From Haloferax sp. Q22 (GTDB taxonomy: Archaea > Halobacteriota > Halobacteria > Halobacteriales > Haloferacaceae): DNA of 36,558 bases. Positions within the stretch are counted from its first letter, which is position 1, and each line of letters starts with the position of its first letter. Location of the stretch: positions 1 to 36,558 of the forward strand of contig NZ_LOEP01000011.1 of the NCBI RefSeq assembly GCF_001482285.1. Reading direction: 5' to 3'. The notes beneath the pieces were generated by a model. That model was given only the letters and a program-made list of their open reading frames with translations. It searched no databases and was not told the DNA's origin. Shown here piece after piece: positions 24,846 to 33,728 of this stretch. The position numbers were made by a program, and so were the translations under genes.

Positions 24846-24954
24846 GGCTAATCAGGTAGATGTTACCTGACTAAATTTATCTTCGGGTTTTGTTTATTCG
24901 GTTATTTCAACGGGATACACAAGTATTATGAAATCAGAAACTGCGCCTACTTGT

Positions 24955-25710
24955 ATGAAAGTCGCCGCAGTAATACCTGCACGGATGGGCTCGTCACGGT
25001 ACCCCGGTAAGCCGCTCTGTGACATTCTGGGCATGAGCATGATTGAACACGTATATCGGCGAACCCGTATGAGTAAATCAGTAGACGAGACATACATTGC
25101 CACCCCAGACGAGGAGATTCGAAAAGAAGCTGAAAAGTTTGGAGGTGATGTGATTATGACAGGGTCGCACACGCGCGCAACCGATCGAGTTGCAGAAGCT
25201 GCCGAAGATCTGGATGCAGAAATAATCGTCGTCATGCAGGGTGATGAACCACTCGTGTACCCAGACATGCTCGACGATGCAATCGCACCAGTGCGTGATG
25301 AGGAGGAGATCAAAGTAACCAACCTTGCGAAACCTATCGCAGACGAAGACGAGTACCCTGATCCAAACAACGTAAAAGTCGTTGTTGATGAGGACTGGAA
25401 CGCTCTGTATTTCTCACGGGCCCCAGTTCCGTATATTCATGAGGGAGAGTACGAGGAGGCACCCGTTTATCATCAGGTATGTGTAATTCCGTTTGAGCGG
25501 GAGTTCTTGTTCGAATTTACGTCAATGGATGAGACAAAATTAGAACAAGTTGAATCGGTCGACATGCTTCGTCTACTTGAGAATGGATATGATGTTCGAT
25601 TAGTAGAAAATGACAGGGAAACATATCCAGTAGATACGCCAGAGGATCATGAGAAAGTAATCGAAATGATGTCTGAGGATGATCTATTTAATAAATATGG
25701 TGGCACCTAG
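24955..25710 (+). CDS. KdsB-like CMP-sugar-acid synthetase (cytidylyltransferase)
   Basis: A 251-residue protein of the 3-deoxy-manno-octulosonate cytidylyltransferase family. The start MKVAAVIPARMGSSRYPGKP, then TGSHTRATDRVAEAA, VVMQGDEPL and the C-terminal YPVDTPEDHEKV match KdsB rather than the SpsF or NeuA groups. It would activate a 3-deoxy-2-keto or similar sugar acid as the CMP derivative. Archaea do not make lipopolysaccharide Kdo, so the natural sugar is probably different. An in-frame ATG at 24928 is an alternative start and may be preferred if the transcript is leaderless. It is divergent from the GT2 gene. No KdsA or KdsC partner is present in the window. Confidence 0.87.
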   Translation: MKVAAVIPARMGSSRYPGKPLCDILGMSMIEHVYRRTRMSKSVDETYIATPDEEIRKEAEKFGGDVIMTGSHTRATDRVAEAAEDLDAEIIVVMQGDEPLVYPDMLDDAIAPVRDEEEIKVTNLAKPIADEDEYPDPNNVKVVVDEDWNALYFSRAPVPYIHEGEYEEAPVYHQVCVIPFEREFLFEFTSMDETKLEQVESVDMLRLLENGYDVRLVENDRETYPVDTPEDHEKVIEMMSEDDLFNKYGGT

Positions 25711-26151
25711 TTTTCTGCGAGCAGATTCGTACAACGTACTTGTGTAGAACATTGTTGGTGTAGAGACATCTTGCGATCTTGTTCTCTGGACTTTCGACGG
25801 GTTTCGCCGTAGAACAGGAAGATGAGCGGCCAAGTGGAGTTGTCTGTTACTGGTCACCCTGTTTTGGATTGCTCACCATCGGCGGCCGACCGCCGTTTAA
25901 GTTCTAACTCAGTCTGTCGACACCGCTGTCATTCCACGCGCCGACCGATACATGCGTGTCGTAAGTCCTTGTGTTATTCCGCAACAAAGACGAATCAGGC
26001 ATCAACCGGCAATACATTTCCGTAGTTCCTGAATCAAACCCTGGCAGATATATCCAGTATATTCCGATTAAATTGGTAATAAGATGTGTCACCGGTCCTC
26101 TAACTATCATGCACCAACAGATTGATTAGCATTTGAATGCTGCCGATAGCT
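25711..26151. other. Intergenic region without recognised gene
   Basis: About 440 bases between the cytidylyltransferase and phosphodiesterase genes. Open frames of 60-70 codons exist on both strands, but their products are unlike known families and the frames do not continue. It may be worn-out coding or IS sequence, but I cannot name any. Confidence 0.4.
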
Positions 26152-27789
26152 ATGGAAACTCTTGTAATTGGGCTCGATGGTGGTGAATGGGATGTTATCG
26201 AACCCATGATTGAAGAAGGACAGCTTCCCCATCTAGCTGATCTCAAAGAATCTGGTGTATCTGGACCACTTGAGTCCATCAGACCGCCCGTTTCCCCACC
26301 TGCATGGAACTCTATTCAGACAGGTATGAATCCTGGGAAACATGGTATTTTCGACTTTAGTGATTTTGATGAGAAGTACCGTCGAACTTCGACCAATGCA
26401 TCTGATCGTTGTGCTGTCCCATTTTGGACAATTCTCAACGACTACGGAACGACAACAGGACTATTCAAAGTTCCATTCACATACCCTCCGGAAGAAGTGG
26501 ATGGATATATTGTCAGCGGGTTTCCAACACCTAATGGTACAGACGATTTTGTCCGACCTATGTCACTCCAAGAAATGATTGGCCCGGCCAAAGATCTCTT
26601 TGAGGATAAATCTCTCTACACCGGCGGTGATCAGGAGAAATTTAAAGAAAACTTGATTAAGGTGGCGGAGTATCAAACCGAGTTGTTCATTGAATTAATT
26701 GAAAGCCACGAAACTGAGTTTGGGATGTCTGTATACGATGGTAGTGACCGTATCCAACATTACTTTTGGAAATATATGGACGAATCCCATCCACGGTACG
26801 AACCTGAGTCTCCACATACTGGTGCGATTGAACAATACTACAAAATTGTAGACGACGGTATCGGCAGAATTCTGGAACGAACAGGCGATGATTGTGATGT
26901 ACTTGTTATTTCTGATCACGGTTTTGGTCCTCTATCGTATGACATTTACATTGACGAATGGTTGGCGCAGGAAGGCTTTCTAACCCGGAATAATCAGAAT
27001 AAGGCCAGACAGACTAGTACTGATGTCGCACTCTTGGCACTAAAGTCTGGGTGGCAATTAGTGAAGCAAGCTGGACTACAAGATACGGTCAAGTCGATCG
27101 TCCCTGCTTCTTGGTTTAAGACCGGCAAATCGCTTGAACATGATTCGCACCGTGGTATTGCTTGGGATGAAACAGTAGCCTTTTTTTCAACCCTATCTGG
27201 ACAAGGTATATTCATCAATCTTGAGGATAGATTCGCCAAAGGTAGAGTAACTGGCGAGGAATACGACAAAGTAATTGAACAGGTTCGTGAGTCGTTACTG
27301 TCGATTCGGCATCCGGAAACGAATGAACAACTTGTCGAAGAGGTCATTCGAAGTGATGAGGCCTACTCCGGTTGGGTTGTCGATAATGCCCCTGACCTAA
27401 TTGTCCGGACGGATCCAGAGTATACTCTAAAAAATGGTTTATCCGATGAGTTGGTTCGTTCTTCAAAGCAGTTTGATCAGGATAGATCCGGTGACCACCG
27501 AAAGAAGGGCATATTCATTGCCTCAGGACCAAGTTTCGATTCAGGCACAATAGAGAATGCAGGAATATTGGATATTGCACCAACATTATTATATTTGCAT
27601 GCATGTCCTATTCCGGAGTCTATTGATGGGGAGGTGTTACACGAAATAATCACAGATGATCTGAAAGAAAATAACCCGATTAACCATACGAGTAAATATG
27701 GTGAATTCAGCGGAGAACGACGAGAATGGAGTGAAAATGAGGAAGAGGCCTTAGAAGAGAGGCTAAGCAATATGGGTTACCTCAATTAA
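26152..27789 (+). CDS. Alkaline-phosphatase-superfamily phosphodiesterase/transferase
   Basis: A 545-residue protein of the type I phosphodiesterase/nucleotide pyrophosphatase group. The first metal-binding Asp is in VIGLDGGEW. The nucleophile region is PPVSPPAWNSIQTG followed by NPGKHGIFDF. VISDHGFG supplies Asp and His, GDHRKKGIFIASGP the third His region, and DIAPTLLYL with GEVL the C-terminal signature. No signal peptide or membrane helix is evident, so it seems cytoplasmic. It ends two bases before the flippase ATG, so the pair is tightly coupled. A role in modifying or releasing a lipid-linked glycan is inferred. ATG 26152 is chosen over 26137 from the family N-terminus. Confidence 0.85.
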   Translation: METLVIGLDGGEWDVIEPMIEEGQLPHLADLKESGVSGPLESIRPPVSPPAWNSIQTGMNPGKHGIFDFSDFDEKYRRTSTNASDRCAVPFWTILNDYGTTTGLFKVPFTYPPEEVDGYIVSGFPTPNGTDDFVRPMSLQEMIGPAKDLFEDKSLYTGGDQEKFKENLIKVAEYQTELFIELIESHETEFGMSVYDGSDRIQHYFWKYMDESHPRYEPESPHTGAIEQYYKIVDDGIGRILERTGDDCDVLVISDHGFGPLSYDIYIDEWLAQEGFLTRNNQNKARQTSTDVALLALKSGWQLVKQAGLQDTVKSIVPASWFKTGKSLEHDSHRGIAWDETVAFFSTLSGQGIFINLEDRFAKGRVTGEEYDKVIEQVRESLLSIRHPETNEQLVEEVIRSDEAYSGWVVDNAPDLIVRTDPEYTLKNGLSDELVRSSKQFDQDRSGDHRKKGIFIASGPSFDSGTIENAGILDIAPTLLYLHACPIPESIDGEVLHEIITDDLKENNPINHTSKYGEFSGERREWSENEEEALEERLSNMGYLN

Positions 27790-27791
27790 AT

Positions 27792-29321
27792 ATGGATAAA
27801 CAGACCGAAGGTGGGGTCTCCGTCCTTGCCACACAAGGTAGCATCACGCTCTTTGGCAATATTTGCGGGAAAGTTTTAGGTTTCGTATTTGCTGCCATTG
27901 CTACCAGACTCGTTGATCCGACAGATTACGGAATCTATACATTAGGCTTGTCTATTGTGATTTTCATCCAAGGATTTGCCAGTCTGAATATTTATCGATC
28001 GGTTGATTATTTCATCCCACAGTTTATTAATGAAAATGAGTACGGGAAAGCCAAGATGGCGCTTCGCAATGTAATTATAATCGGTTTATTGTCATCAATG
28101 GTTGGTTTGGCTATTTTATTATTGAGTGCTTCAACTTTAGCGGATATATTTGATAAACCTCAATTGGCATTCGTGCTTTCAATATTTGCTTTGTTAATCC
28201 CAATTCAGACAATAAACAAAATTCTAATTGCATCATTCAATAGCATTAAAAATATGACTCATAGGGTAATAATGAAGGACATTCTGAATCCATTGAGTCG
28301 GATCATTGCGATAATAATTCTCATCTCCGCTGGATTTGGGATTGTCGGCTTAATTTCTGGATATCTACTCGGAGTGGTATTCTCCGTGTTTATCGGCTTA
28401 ATATTGTTTGTTTATGAAGCAGACTGGTTCACGCATTCAGAGACAGATCAAATATCTAATCGTGATCTGTTGTCATACTCTCTGCCGTTGGTCCTTACAG
28501 GAGCAATATATGCTCTAGTCGGACAAATTGATTACTTTGTAATCGGTTACTACATAGGATCCACAGAGGTTGGTCAATACCAAATCGGATTTATTCTTGC
28601 TTCAAATATCCTTATTGGGCTCCAAGCAATCACACCAGTATTCAAACCAATTATTGCAGAAAACATCCATAATACAAAAATCATTGAGAGTCAGTTCAAA
28701 TTATCAACTCGGTGGGTTACCATCCTCACAATCCCTCCCGCTCTTACACTTGCACTAGCTCCAGATCCCTATCTTTCGATTTTGTTCACAAATCAGTATA
28801 CTGCAGCGAGCGTTGCTGTTGTCCCCCTTTCACTTGGATATCTTATTAACGCATCATTCGGACCAGAGGGGATGGTACTTGAAGGACTTGGACATACCCG
28901 TCTTACCTTATTAAACACATTCGTCCTCGTCAGTACGAACGGGGTTTTGGATCTACTTCTAGTTCCTGAGCTTGGGGTTTTGGGTGCAGGAATTGCAACC
29001 GGTACTGCACTTACAGTTGCTGGGTTGGTTGGGGTTATTGAAATATATTATATTCGGGGGGTCCATCCATACAGCGCTCAATTAATGAGAGTCTGGGTCG
29101 CGATAGCGTTCCCACTTGCTGTGGGTATAGTTATGACTTCCTTCCTCGAAGGACTGTTACTCATCATCACACTTCCGGTATTTACCTTGATCTCATTCAT
29201 CTTAGGGCTACACATAGTTGGTGGGTTTACATCTGAAGATGCAAAAGTTGCTGATCAATTTGACCAGCGAATTGGGTATCCAGTTATCAAGACTCTACTT
29301 ATGATAAGCATGAATAAGTAA
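27792..29321 (+). CDS. Flippase for lipid-linked glycan (Wzx/Agl15-like)
   Basis: A 509-residue polytopic membrane protein of the MOP/polysaccharide-export group, with about 12-14 hydrophobic helices. The N-terminus carries GSITLFGNICGKVLGFV, the typical first-helix pattern of Wzx flippases, followed by DPTDYGIYTLGLS. The later FGPEGMVLEGLGHTRL and GVLGAGIATG also fit. It would move the dolichol-linked oligosaccharide to the outer face, where the oligosaccharyltransferase acts. In H. volcanii agl15 performs this job in the low-salt pathway and lies next to the rhamnose genes. Here it is separated from them by extra genes. Its composition is clearly AT-rich. Confidence 0.9.
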   Translation: MDKQTEGGVSVLATQGSITLFGNICGKVLGFVFAAIATRLVDPTDYGIYTLGLSIVIFIQGFASLNIYRSVDYFIPQFINENEYGKAKMALRNVIIIGLLSSMVGLAILLLSASTLADIFDKPQLAFVLSIFALLIPIQTINKILIASFNSIKNMTHRVIMKDILNPLSRIIAIIILISAGFGIVGLISGYLLGVVFSVFIGLILFVYEADWFTHSETDQISNRDLLSYSLPLVLTGAIYALVGQIDYFVIGYYIGSTEVGQYQIGFILASNILIGLQAITPVFKPIIAENIHNTKIIESQFKLSTRWVTILTIPPALTLALAPDPYLSILFTNQYTAASVAVVPLSLGYLINASFGPEGMVLEGLGHTRLTLLNTFVLVSTNGVLDLLLVPELGVLGAGIATGTALTVAGLVGVIEIYYIRGVHPYSAQLMRVWVAIAFPLAVGIVMTSFLEGLLLIITLPVFTLISFILGLHIVGGFTSEDAKVADQFDQRIGYPVIKTLLMISMNK

Positions 29322-29357
29322 GTCAAAACTATTGTATTTGAAAACCTGTTCGTAGAT

Positions 29358-29850
29358 ATGGCTCAAAAAGTGATAAGTGAAGTACAGCACTCAGATAATG
29401 TCACAGAAGACCTGCGAGATCCTAAGTCTACGCGCGGGTCGACGACCTTGATCTCGAAGCTCTGTGAGGAACAGTACTGATTTACTTCGTGCAAACGCTA
29501 TTATCTATTATCTTCGGACGAGGTTCGATCTGGAACAGCTTGAACGGGTCGGACTAAGGACAAAGACGGCACAGAGGGGGCCTACCATTCGGAAGCAGTA
29601 TGGGATAATCACGTTTCACGCGTACGCGAGAATTGAGGAACAAACGGTACAGGCTAGCGATTCGCCATTTGATTGTCGTTGATACCACCAACAGTATCCT
29701 TGCGGAGTTTCTTGGCGTCTTCGACATCAAGGCCCTCTATCTTGACTGCGAATTCTGCGAAAGTAGGTAGTCCTGCTACAGGCACACAACCACGTGTTCA
29801 TCATCTCGATCACCCGACGGCCACCGAACGGCCAGGTCGTCCAGCAACGA
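29358..29850 (+). pseudogene. Remnant of an ISH3-family (ISH51-like) transposase
   Basis: Scattered frames match this haloarchaeal transposase in order. First is a stub beginning MAQKVISEVQHSDN (29358-29480), then IIYYLRTRFDLEQLERVG, FHAYARIEEQ, NSILAEFLGVFDIKALYLD with CEF, and LLQAHNH near 29775. The pieces are in different frames and separated by stops, and the C-terminal half with the remaining catalytic residue is missing. It is a heavily decayed copy that cannot be functional. No inverted repeats could be identified. Confidence 0.72.
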
Positions 29851-29942
29851 CCAAATAAATTTCTTTAGTAGATAACAAGGCTGTCGCGTCGGTGGGGGTC
29901 GCTGCCAACAACGATGGTTTTGACAACTTTTTGTGACTACTA

Positions 29943-30098
29943 CATCAAGGGCAGAACGGTACCGATCCGAACCAGATCTCAGACATCAGAGAGGGTCAAC
30001 AGAGGATACTTCGTGAAGTATTGATCTTAGGCTATGATTTCAATATGCTACTTACAGAACTCGGAATAGGTTCGAATGAAATGTTCGGAGAGTTATGA
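29943..30098 (+). pseudogene. C-terminal fragment of an unknown gene
   Basis: A frame without usable start codon reads QISDIREGQQRILREVLILG and ends NEMFGEL at TGA 30098. The pattern is strongly protein-like (amphipathic helices). It looks like the surviving end of a small protein or regulator whose front part was lost. No family is recognised. It lies between the ISH3 remnant and the polytopic membrane protein gene. Confidence 0.35.
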
Positions 30099-30601
30099 CT
30101 CCGAATTGAGACGCCTACAATCGCTTCAATCACTCCAAAACCAGAATCGTAGAATCGCGGCTTCAAGCGTTTTCTGTCTGCTTGAATCAGCTAATCTTAA
30201 CAATGAGTATATACATAAGGTCGAGTTTTGACACATACTGGCTATTTTGACTGATAAGTGTAGCTGCTGTGTAATACCCATCACTATAAATGTAATAAAA
30301 ATCCGATAGTTAACATATTGTTCAATAGCTGAATAGTCTTAACTCACGATTAGCGTAGTTTGGCAACCGATTGGTAATACCGCAATTAGCCATAGTTTGA
30401 GCGATTTCATTGCGTCCACTTTTGAAGAGCGAGAGGGTGTTCTTCCACAACTATTTTATATATTCTGTCTCTTATATAGTGTATAGTTGTCAAATTCACG
30501 CTTGACCGAGTCTGGCTATTTTAAGCATTAAGTTATAACAACAGATCTGCTTTCTACCTCTATCACGTGACTACCAATAGTAAATTAATTCCCTACATCA
30601 A
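30099..30601. other. AT-rich gene-free stretch
   Basis: About 500 bases of AT-rich sequence with many chance TATA-like runs (for example around 30453-30485). I see no gene or defined repeat. It probably contains the promoter of the membrane protein gene at 30602 and eroded IS sequence. Confidence 0.45.
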
Positions 30602-32152
30602 ATGAAGTCAACTCAAAAATCAAAACTGGCTCTGTCTCTCTCGATATTACTCTTAGCTGCACTTTTTGTTAACTTTGTAGGGCCGCGCAAGTATTTCGGG
30701 CCGTGGGCTTTCGGTTTCATCATTGAGCCATTTACTACTAATATCAGTAGCATCACAGCAACAGAAAGTTTCGTCAAATCCACACATGCTCGAAGCCAAT
30801 TCTACATAGCCTTTGTAGATATAATTCAATTATTCACAAACGATGATATGATGTTGTATCCGGGAATTATTATTATAGGCATATTCGTATACTCGTTCCT
30901 TCAGGGGTTACCGCGCTTCTCGAGAATCATCGCTACGACGGTCACGATCTCTGGACCAATCGCAATGATACTCTACGCGTATTCCCTGAGTCGGGGTGCA
31001 GTAGATATTATACTTTTACAGACAATCATTCTATTACTGATAGTATCTCTCCGAAACAAGAAGTATAACCTAATGGCGGTGACAGTTGGTAGCGGTGGAA
31101 TTATTATTTGGACACTCCATCAATCAGTGTACCCTTTCCTCGTTATATTACTCTGCTCACTCACGATCTTTAACTGGACCGATAGTGGAAAAAGACAATT
31201 TCCAATAACGGTTGCTGCGCTAACTGTACCTATAACAATTTTTCCCGAACCATTCAGAGTATACGTAAGCTCTGCCATAGCTGTGTCCCGCGCATTGCTG
31301 GACCCGACTACTGGTATTTCTCTCTATGGGTCAAATCTTGATGCTGTTGAAATGGTGGTATCTAGTCCCCCATCACTTCCACCAGCCTGGTTAGGACCAA
31401 TCATATATGTGAACTTATCCATTTGTACAGGTTTGTTAATTGTTACTTGGGCCATTATCCGACATTTCAAACCTGAATCAATCCTGACGCAGTTGAGTGA
31501 ACACCGTACTCAAGTAACCATCGCTGTGGCAATAGCTACTGGTGGGACGGCTATATTGTACATTATCCGAGGTTTTACATTCCGAGCGTTCGTGTTCTGG
31601 CCAATTGTCTTCCCAGTCTTCCTTAATGACCTCTGGTATGTAAGTAAAAGGGTGGATGATATTGCATTTCCGATACCTAATGTCGATAGGCTGAGAACAA
31701 TATTCATTGTACTATTGATCGCAGTTGCTGTTACAAATAGTATTCCTTTATTGTATCCAAATTATGTTGATAACCAACCTAATGTTGTCTCAAACCCCCA
31801 ATATAGTAGTGCAGTATTCGCCGATAATATGAATGATGATATTCCAATATACACAGATCTACTCCACTCAAACGCTATTCTTATAGAGACCGATCACCGG
31901 AGTCTGCGGAATCCACGTATTGTCGCAAGTATCAACGGAGAACCGGGACTCGATCAAATTGGCAAAACGTTGTATAACCCTGAGTGTGGCCCTCATCGGT
32001 ACCATATTATCTCCAGTAATTCACAATATGGTACAACTACTTGGGGTGGGAATATCCCATCTATTGATTCTGAGTCATATATCGGTTCGGATATTATATA
32101 TGACAACAGATATGACTCTATACATTTATTTTATAAATGCAAAAGTTCATAA
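30602..32152 (+). CDS. Polytopic membrane protein, possible glycan polymerase or GT-C enzyme
   Basis: A 516-residue protein. Ten or more hydrophobic helices fill the first 390 residues, with an extracytoplasmic loop after the first helix (GPRKYFGPWAFGFIIEPF). The last 120 residues form a soluble, Asn/Ser/Asp-rich domain outside the membrane. This plan resembles GT-C glycosyltransferases and O-antigen-polymerase-like proteins, but no diagnostic motif such as an early Asp-Asp or Asp-Glu pair is certain. Context beside the flippase and glycosyltransferases supports a role in glycan assembly outside the cell. IS6-family remnants follow it directly. Confidence 0.72.
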   Translation: MKSTQKSKLALSLSILLLAALFVNFVGPRKYFGPWAFGFIIEPFTTNISSITATESFVKSTHARSQFYIAFVDIIQLFTNDDMMLYPGIIIIGIFVYSFLQGLPRFSRIIATTVTISGPIAMILYAYSLSRGAVDIILLQTIILLLIVSLRNKKYNLMAVTVGSGGIIIWTLHQSVYPFLVILLCSLTIFNWTDSGKRQFPITVAALTVPITIFPEPFRVYVSSAIAVSRALLDPTTGISLYGSNLDAVEMVVSSPPSLPPAWLGPIIYVNLSICTGLLIVTWAIIRHFKPESILTQLSEHRTQVTIAVAIATGGTAILYIIRGFTFRAFVFWPIVFPVFLNDLWYVSKRVDDIAFPIPNVDRLRTIFIVLLIAVAVTNSIPLLYPNYVDNQPNVVSNPQYSSAVFADNMNDDIPIYTDLLHSNAILIETDHRSLRNPRIVASINGEPGLDQIGKTLYNPECGPHRYHIISSNSQYGTTTWGGNIPSIDSESYIGSDIIYDNRYDSIHLFYKCKSS

Positions 32153-32210
32153 AAAGCAATGATTTGGATATTTTGTCTGCGGGTTGCCCTGTCAACCAAT
32201 GTGCGTCATC

Positions 32211-32917
32211 GGCATCTAGTCAAGTCAGTTTGGGAGGCGAGCAGATCATTGAGTTAGTTGGAATAATGATCGAAGATCTGCCCAGCGGTGTCTTCGCGAC
32301 AGAATTCAAAAATGTTCGAGCGGGGTGGTCAGCGAACGCCCTGACAGCCGTCTGGCTCCGTGCAACTGTTCTTCTCTTTGAGAAACAGAAGCAATCATTC
32401 AGTTGCTCGGCGTAGATCGATCGTTTCAAGCAGACTCGTAGTTAGTTCAATTACTCTCTACAGTCTAAAGAGTCTGCTCAAAGAGAATTGGGGCCGATCG
32501 TGGCGGACGAGATATCTGTCAAGATCCACCGAGAACAGTCATGGTAGTATATCCAATGAATTTAATATAAAGGTTTATCTTGGCGTGCACTATCCAGTCA
32601 CATGGTCCGGCGGCTGCGTTCCTCTTCAGCGTCACCGAGAAACACGATGCTCTGAAGTAGTATTCTCACGATGCTTTGGCTCTCGGACTGCCTTCTTTCA
32701 GTTAGGTATCAACGGCCGCGTCATTACACCGACCGAAGTCTGGTTGCAAAAGCTTCACACAACTAAGACGGGAGTTGACCGTTTCGATCCCTCATGGTTT
32801 GCAGTCGGATAAGTGTCCTCTGTGACTTGCAGTATTTGTTCACTACTACAATTGCCAGTAATCGCATCAGGCGTTGGAAAATCGAACGCAAGTTCATGAG
32901 GTTATCTAGACAATACC
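32211..32917 (+). mobile_element. Decayed IS6-family (ISH15-like) element, left copy
   Basis: Left end ggcatctagtcaa (32211) and right end tatctagacaatacc (32903-32917) resemble the ends of the adjacent copy. The inside holds shattered transposase sequence with a large internal deletion. The element lies downstream of the membrane protein gene and directly next to the second copy. Confidence 0.65.
32266..32909 (+). pseudogene. IS6-family transposase remnant (left copy)
   Basis: Pieces in several frames align with the transposase of the right-hand copy: an N-terminal part with LEDLPSG-like start, LLGVDRSFQAD (compare LGVERSHQAV), then after a gap PAAAFLFSVTEKHDAL, FFQLGINGRV, GVDRFDPSW, FVHYYN and a final ENRTQVHEVI before TAG 32907. 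The central domain with the catalytic Asp is deleted. It is not functional. Confidence 0.7.
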
Positions 32918-32981
32918 GAGAAAATGGTACTGCCTAGTTAAGCCAGTTTGAGGAACGAGCAGGTCGTTGAGTGTGTTTGGG

Positions 32982-33713
32982 ATGAAGCTCGCAGACCTGC
33001 TCAGCGAGTGCTTTGAGATGGTTTAGAAGAAACTTGGGAGTGTGAGCGACACGACGTTCACGAGATCAAAGCTCTCGTCAGCCCATCAGAACGCGAAGCG
33101 TTCTGAGGACGCCCGTAAGGGCGTTCGCTGTCCATCTCCACGCGACCGGATGTTCGCTCAGAGAAACAAAACAAATTCTTCGATATCTCGGCGTTGAACG
33201 CTCTCACCAAGCGGTTTGGCAGTAGGTACATCGGCTTGCTGACAGCGGTCACAACCCGGCTGAGGCGAAGCCGAAGCGGGTTGCGGTCGATGAGACCGCG
33301 TCAAAATCAATGGCGAATGGTCTTGGTTGTACGCCACAATAGACATCGAGACAAAGCTGATTCTTGACGTCGAGTTGTTTGGACGGAATGGTACCTATCC
33401 GGCTGCTGCGTTTCTCCATCGACTCTCGGAGAAACACGATCTCACAGACGCTGTGTTTCTCGTTGATGGATACGGTTATCAGACTTCCCTCTCTCGATTA
33501 GGATTGAGCGGTCGGCTTGACTATGTCGAGCGAAACCTTATCGAAAAGTGGTTTCACACCCTCAAAATGCGAGTCGACCGCTTTCATAATTCGTGGGTGG
33601 ACAGTCACGGAAGCGTCCGCGAGTGGTTCATACAATTCACACAATACTATAATTTTCAACGACTGCATCAAGCACTCGATGGGCGAACGCCAGTTGAGGA
33701 AGTCACTAACTAG
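32982..33713 (+). pseudogene. IS6-family transposase with stops, frameshift and hairpin insertion
   Basis: The frame starts MKLADLLSECFEMV, meets a TAG, continues VHEIKALVSP, is broken by a double hairpin at 33085-33125, and resumes FAVHLHATGCSLRET and LGVERSHQAVWQ. Another TAG follows, then VAVDET. One base is missing near 33300, after which WSWLYATIDIETK to the end GRTPVEEVTN is intact (128 codons open from 33327). The catalytic Asp-Asp-Glu region can be partly followed: VAVDE, VFLVDGYG and NLIEKWFHTLKMR. It is inactive but its second half is well preserved. Confidence 0.85.
33085..33125. repeat. Paired hairpins inside the IS6 transposase
   Basis: A perfect 9-bp stem with a 3-base loop (33085-33093/33097-33105, tcagaacgc, loop gaa) is followed directly by a second stem-loop (33106-33113/33118-33125, loop gtaa, one G-T pair). 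The unit lies between codons for VHEIKALVSP and FAVHLHATG, where family members continue without interruption. It therefore seems to be an insertion of about 30-40 bases. The design matches the unit at 34-81, although the sequence differs. Confidence 0.65.
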
Positions 33714-33728
33714 ACAGTGCCGAGAAAA

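Larger units (their letters stand above)
32926..33721 (+). mobile_element. IS6-family (ISH15-like) element, right copy, with 8-bp target duplication
   Basis: The 796-base element has terminal inverted repeats ggtactgcctagtta (32926-32940) and taactagacagtgcc (33707-33721), 13 of 15 bases matching. The 8 bases gagaaaat occur immediately on both sides (32918-32925 and 33722-33729), an 8-bp target duplication as expected for this family. The target is the base pairs just outside the right end of the left copy. On the right the element abuts the stop codon of the GT2 gene at 33729. Confidence 0.85.

Noticed and set aside
25822-26110. Two overlapping 67-68 codon frames between the KdsB-like and phosphodiesterase genes
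   Set aside because: Neither has a recognisable family, a convincing promoter or good composition. They were kept only as an unassigned intergenic stretch.
33252-33282. Further hairpin (caacccg/cgggttg) in the IS6 transposase, like the double hairpins
   Set aside because: Read in the transposase frame it encodes the normal HNPAEAKPKRVAVDE segment, so it is native coding sequence and not an inserted unit.
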